Position numbers and translations under genes: made by a program
Assembly (NCBI GenBank): GCA_002633005.1
Contig: NMRA01000479.1
Location: forward strand, 255,690-319,689
Length of the DNA: 64,000 bases
Reading direction: 5' to 3'
Source of the DNA: Phoronis australis
Taxonomy: Eukaryota; Phoronida; Phoronidae
Shown here: one piece after another, positions 58,833 through 64,000 of the stretch
Layout of the letters: every line of letters begins with the position of its first letter
How positions within the stretch are numbered: the stretch's first letter is position 1
The notes under the pieces: model-generated
Told to the model about the DNA's origin: nothing
The model's input: only the letters and a program-made list of their open reading frames with translations
Databases searched by the model: none

Positions 58833-60592
58833 ATGGCAAAGAAATATAACTGTTACAGTGAGAAATTGAGGATTTTTACTGTAGTACAATTACTTTTAAG
58901 TAATATTAAAATATTATGTTATAGTAGAAAGGAAGCATGAAAGGAATCCTCAATTCAACAACTTTGTAATGAAGTGCTTTTTTCAGAATTGCCTCAGTTC
59001 CCTCAGATGCAGTGTTACAATTCATCGTTTAGTCTATGCAACACAGGCCCTATTTTAATCGTCTGATCATGAATACAACAGCTACGATCTCGGTGACAAG
59101 CTTAAAGTCCTTATTGCAAACTGCCCATGTGGTTCCAGTATCCGAAAATACCACATAAATTCTTATTTTTGACACCCTTTCTTTATATTCTTTTCGCCTT
59201 TCTTGCCAAAAGCGATTTTTAACAGTATTTGACCCTTCTCTCTGAGCGTATGATTACCGGTTGTCATCGGTTATTTCCGTACCCACATTTCCGGCTCATC
59301 AGTTCAGGAACTTGTCCTGAACGCCGCCATTTTTGCCTTGTAACTGAATGTGCTATGGCTTGCTCGAAAAGTCTTCATTATTTTGTTTTATTAGTAATAT
59401 CTCGTGATTCGTTTGCATATGTAGTGTATTTATTGTTTGTAGTTAGTGGTTGTTGAATTTTTTTGGAATGTTACGCGTACTTAGTATGTTAAAATAGCAT
59501 TGGTGTTTAGTTCCTTACGTAGGCCGGTCGCACCTAGGAACCAATATGGGTCGAACCAATTTTTTGCGGCTTTATTTTCTTTCTCATTTTGAAAATGTAC
59601 TTTGCTATAATCGGAAAGGTAGTACATTCTACTCTGTAAAAATCGAAAAAGTATCAAAATCGGGGCAAGCACTGTAAAGTTATTGCATGTTTTGTGGCGA
59701 AATTTGGGTCACTTTGTTTGGATCGCGTCGGCCATATTGGAGGACAGCGGGATGAGTTACGAGTTTAAAACTTTGTGTAAATTGTTTTCGCCAACAAATT
59801 GCGGTGAAATTTAGTTAGACATATCTTTACTTACTATTCTGCACGATTTAGCAGTGTTCACCAAATTTCATCCTCGCAGTTGTTATTCATTAAGTGATAA
59901 ATGTGCTCACAATTCCCGTTGGACTTCGTCTCATTTCTGGCGGCTCCTACAATGTCGACTTTTTCTGAACTGAAAGGCATGTTCAATCGGCTACTTTGTA
60001 ATTTGTGAAGATTTAACGTTGATACATTTTGACAAACGTTGCTACAAAAAAGAAACTTTGTTCAATTTTCGTGTTTTTTGTGTTTGTGGCCAGCGACCAG
60101 TTAGGCCTACGGGTAGTCTTGGCGCAAAGCTGTATAGGCCTACTAACAAGCTGTATTTTGACTGGTAGCTGGTGACTGAGGCTAACTAAGGTCTGCCGTG
60201 GCAGTGTGACACAGGACTAACCAGCCCGTAATTTCATGCAAGTGTCTGAAACTACTCTTGAATATATGCAGCATTTATCATTTGACCATTTTACTTCGAC
60301 AAAACAGCTTGCAATCGCGTGCATTTACCATTCGCCAGTGTCTGGTCTCGATCCGCACCGGTTCCGAGTTTGGCAAAATAATTTCTGTCAAAATTTATTC
60401 GCCACATTTCTTCAGCAAATTCCATAAAATTGTCCGTAGTTTGATTTTATCAAAATTAAGGCGCGTTGTCGATTTTTTTATCCCCGTTTGCTGGCTGGTA
60501 ACAGTACAGGCACTGCTTCAGTCGCACTGACGGCGTTTTCTCAGCCTGGGTTCCTGAATGAATTGTACTTCCCGGTTCGCGGCAAGTTCAAA
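58833..60592. other. no supported gene
   Basis: Short frames only. A CCGCCATTTTTGCC word at ~59,324 gives an ATGGCGGCG start on minus, which meets a stop after eight codons. Confidence 0.45.
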
Positions 60593-60619
60593 ATGGCGGT
60601 GGTTCTTCGGGTGCGAATC
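60593..60619 (+). promoter_or_regulatory. candidate start of a plus-strand gene
   Basis: CAAAATGGCGG (a YY1-type core-promoter/start motif) follows ACTTCCCGG, an ETS-like site. The nine codons MAVVLRVRI end exactly at a donor-like GTGAGT. This is a common architecture for animal housekeeping promoters, but no next exon was confirmed. Confidence 0.2.
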
Positions 60620-60884
60620 GTGAGTGGCGCGTTCATTTAAACTTTTTTCAAGTACGGATCGTGTATTAGTTATGGGGTAGGTACTTCTTGGATCCTTATA
60701 ACATCTTCTAACCATGTAATAAGGGTTAACAACGCGTGAGAGAAGGACTTTAAATCACAACATACAGAATCCGCTATTGGCATGCTGTTGCCATAGCACG
60801 TCCACTGTACGATACTTACAAATGCGATTGTAATCGTGTCATGCACGTAAATGCGTTTCTGGAAGCACTTATAACGTCTCATGG

Positions 60885-61345
60885 GGCTGGGGTAGGGGGG
60901 GGCTATAGCCCTCACTTATTGTGTCTACGCTCAATTCAAACACAGAACTGCACTGAGACATACATGCTAACAATCTTTCCTGAAACAGAGATTCACCTGC
61001 CGTCTTGTCACATTGCCACAGACCTATGATCTAAAAGTGATGTTCTAAAAATTTGTAATACTACAGATGTGCTCACTGATGTCCGCGGTAACTTACTAAA
61101 CACCTTGGATTAAAACATTTTCAGTTTCCATGGTACACACGTCCTTTATAAATGCAATTTTTGTTTGAAAGACATTGATAGTGTAATAAAAGTGCAAAAC
61201 ACATGGGCGGCGCAGTGCTGAAAAAAGTTGGAGGCTATAGCCCCCCTGCCCCCCTCTGGCGAACCGCCCATAGACTATAGACGGCGTAGTACTTAACAAA
61301 GTGGGGGGCTGTAGCCCCCAGCCCCCTATGGTGCGCCACCCATGA
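60885..61345. repeat. GGGGGCTATAGCCCCC-type repeats / MITE
   Basis: Palindromic GGGGGGCTATAGCCC occurs near 60,896 and related GGAGGCTATAGCCCCCC and GGGGGGCTGTAGCCCCC near 61,230 and 61,303. The stretch 61,203-61,345 starts CATGGGCGGCGCAGTG and ends GCGCCACCCATG, compatible with a TIR element holding two direct half-units. Confidence 0.55.
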
Positions 61346-63139
61346 AACAGACAGTTGCCGCCCCCCCCCCTTGCATACCAATTGATGCGGAAAATGCATT
61401 TGTCACTCTGGTATATATCTGAGAAATTTTGTCAACTTGCCACAAAACTTAGTAGATCAAAGTACATCTTATTTTTCACATATAACAAGCTTGTTTTGAT
61501 GAAGTTTTCTAAAACAATTATGCAACTCTAGATGCTTTTTTATAAATGCTTATTAAACAAAATACAAATAACAAAATGTGATTGGCACCCTTAGCAAGCC
61601 ATTCGCGCCCACAAACATACCTGTGGTAGGGGTCATTTGCAACTCCAAGTTATGTTAAAATAGGGAGGCCGACATTCATGGAAATACTAAAATTCATTTT
61701 TTTTGTACATTATGCCCTTTTCATTCTGAAATAGTCAAAGACTCCCTTTTTAAAATATTCAGAACTGTAATTCCTACATTTAAGTCCCTGCCAATAGACA
61801 CGATTCTTCCATTGTCAAATTTGCTTGAAGGTTGGACTTCATTATGAAGTTCCGTCGATGCACGGCTATCATGAACTATCAGTCCTTGATTCACATGATA
61901 AAATTGTGTACTGCCGCAGCGTAGCTGGAGGGGGGGGTCCTCTCCAGACCACATCCTGTAAGTGAGGTGGGCGGCAGGGCTACACCCCAATGGGTGAGGG
62001 CAAACCACTGAGGGACAGTGCAGACTGTAGTGAGGGGGCAGAGGTGGCTTGAGGCTGGCGACGAGGGGGGGAGCTGTGGCAATTGAAATTTCTGGTTTCG
62101 GGGGCAACGATATAGCAGCTGTGCCCGTGAGGTCATACTTTGGGTGAATCTTTATGAAAATGTAAACTGTCACTAGTTAGAATTGAAAGTCTAAGGGTTT
62201 TACGACATATGACAAAATAAAGATGAGTTTGTCTGCGAATAAAAACAAACGTGATATGTTTCCAGGCATGTAGGAAGGTAAACACAAATTACTGGGGGGC
62301 ACATATCACTTGCCCTAAGGTTACCACCATTTTCGCCCCACCGCTTTTCTTTCCTTGTTGCAACTGTTTTGTCCCCCCTGGGCACAATCCCCTGGCGGTC
62401 GCCCAAATAGCCTCTACATTTCCCCCTGTAGTCATTATAGACCTAATTCACGCCAACAGGAGACGCGTTCCAAAACTAGGCTCGCTATGATAGCTCTGTT
62501 GGCTTATCCGCAGAGTTGTACTCTGTGTTGCTCAAACGGCTAGAAAAAATACGGACACTCAACTGACTGCTTTACAATCCCTGAGGACGCTGAGATGCGG
62601 AAGCATTGGGTCCTTGCCATACGTCGCGACGAAGGAAAATATGTCCGAGTAAAATTTATAATGTTTTAGAAAAGTTTTGTCACATCTTGGTTGCGGAGCA
62701 TCATAGCAACAACCGGAGAATCTTAGGCCAGGCTGTGTTTTCATGACTACAGGTTGAAATGTGATGCATTTTTCTTTCCAAAAAAGACAGGGCCCTCAAA
62801 CCCTCGATTTTGAGGCCGAGTATCGGCCCTATTCCCGTCTCATAAATATTGGAAAATCATGTGAAATTCTTCGCACAAGGCCTAAAAATTCCCCGGCCCT
62901 AGTGGAAATTTATCTCCGAAGTTCAAATCACCTGTAACCACAGAGGTGACAATTTGAAAAAGCACAAAATGCTACTTGAGACAGAGCCTATGAGAGCTTG
63001 CAACAGGGCGGGGGTGCTATTGATGGTGACCAGGAGGTAGATTTTTCACCTCACATGGCGAAAAATTACCCTCTTAGAAGGCACAGGCACCTTTCCCCTC
63101 AGATATGAAAAAGGCCCCTGAAGAAACATGATAACTATG
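61346..63139. other. no supported gene
   Basis: G/C-homopolymer-rich islands at 61.9-62.1 and 62.3-62.4 kb give Pro-rich open frames on minus, which I treat as chance. Confidence 0.45.
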
Positions 63140-63307
63140 GTTGTTCCAGGGGGATCCTGGATTTTGAGTTACGGGGATTCAGGGCAGTGAATTAGCCAGG
63201 TTTTTGCCTGTCAGACATTCGCGCCTTTGAACTGCCAAATGGAATCTGGGAGAATTTTTGGGGGGGCCATGACCCCCTTGACCCCCCCCCTTTAAATCCG
63301 CCACTGT
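63140..63307 (-). mobile_element. MITE, CAGTGGCGGATTTA family, second copy
   Basis: Reverse-oriented copy of the element at 13,149, ending TTTAAATCCGCCACTG. It is slightly longer because of G and C runs. Confidence 0.72.
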
Positions 63308-64000
63308 GTTCTGTCCAGTTAACTGAAATTGAGCTCTAAAACGAGGTTATGTTTGAACAAAAGAATTACTATATAATAACAGTTTTAATTTCAAAATTCA
63401 ACTTGGTCCAGATTGATATTTGAAAAATATAACTCATGAAATAGAAGTAATTATTAAAACCAATGAAGAAAGCAGAAATGAAGGTCAAATAATTTTTATT
63501 TTCAATCATGAGCCTGGTTTTTTATCTTAATAAAAATATGTATTTAAAAACATCAAATATTCTTTCAGATCAATGACAAATCAACTGTTAAAGTCCCGGG
63601 AGTGCCTACCTCACCAGGACCTATGCTTGAAGCTAATATTCTTGATCAAACTAATTGCACATGACAGCAAAATGCGATGAGCCATCACTGTCGAATATAT
63701 CTTCAACTCGTCAACAATACGAGCAGATGACCTGATTCATGTAGAAAGTATTTTATCAAGAATTTACAAGACGAAACATAACCTTGCATTCAGCCTAATA
63801 CCTAGTCCGTAACACTACGATTGCTGCATTTTGGTCATATTTACGTTTCATGTTTCGAACCTAGTTTTCCGAAAAAAAATTATACCCTTTTGTCAGACAA
63901 CTCTTTGGTGCATTGACATGTTCTCTAAAGTATTTTTCTACCTCTTTGTGGTTAATCATTAACACATTTTTAAGATTTAATATCCAGGTTGGACTCGAAA
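63308..64000. other. no supported gene
   Basis: An acceptor-like TATTCTTTCAG at 63,587 is followed by an open stretch on plus (STVKVPGVPTSPGPMLEANI). It is not enough to call an exon. Confidence 0.4.

Noticed and set aside
60670-60915. Minus-strand exon with a donor-like GTAAGT at 60,817
   Set aside because: No recognisable protein and no in-phase neighbour.
61721-62173. 150-codon Pro-rich minus-strand ORF
   Set aside because: Depends on G/C homopolymer runs, no domain, no splice or promoter context; likely chance.

Overview
The window is nuclear DNA from an animal, most likely a marine invertebrate. Coding sequence occurs as short exons with GT-AG introns of 0.1-10 kb. The rest is AT-rich, non-coding and crowded with SINEs, LINE fragments, LTR remnants, TIR elements and minisatellites, with a few assembly Ns. 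I could not fix the species or phylum; nothing here looks prokaryotic.

Two host genes are supported, arranged tail to tail. (1) Plus strand, 13,691-21,659: a four-exon secreted phospholipase A2 of 147 codons with signal peptide, a short propeptide ending in Lys-Arg, calcium loop, HD catalytic pair and 14 cysteines in the mature part. (2) Minus strand, 54,565 down to 23,729: fifteen exons of MINDY4 (FAM188B), a ubiquitin-chain-trimming deubiquitinase. All phases join and give 727 codons containing the catalytic Cys and the presumed catalytic His. The first roughly 60 codons were not found and lie in 54.6-64 kb or beyond the right edge. The 3' ends are separated by about 2 kb.

Layout: 0-9 kb is non-genic, with a 430-bp tandem array, a 367-bp tandem duplication and a tRNA-derived SINE. 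A dispersed repeat with the 97-N gap lies at 9.1-10.1 kb. A broken Gypsy-class LTR retrotransposon lies at 10.4-12.85 kb, with an internal deletion that joins reverse transcriptase to the LTR end. PLA2 occupies 13.6-21.7 kb, and its 6.9-kb third intron holds a LINE 3' end, an RNase H fragment and a 2.8-kb foldback element. MINDY4 occupies 23.7-54.6 kb. Its introns hold three copies of a TTAA-flanked TIR element, a nested HIRAN-like transposon that itself carries a putative solo LTR, two THAP-domain remnants, many minisatellites and two arrays whose conserved core resembles the CTCF motif. 54.6-64 kb is mostly repeats, including a second HIRAN-like transposon and a duplicated two-hydrophobic-segment ORF.

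The two host genes show no functional link. The most informative structures are the nested insertions, for which empty-site paralogues exist in the same window, and the CCACTAG arrays. No convincing new multi-gene system was found.
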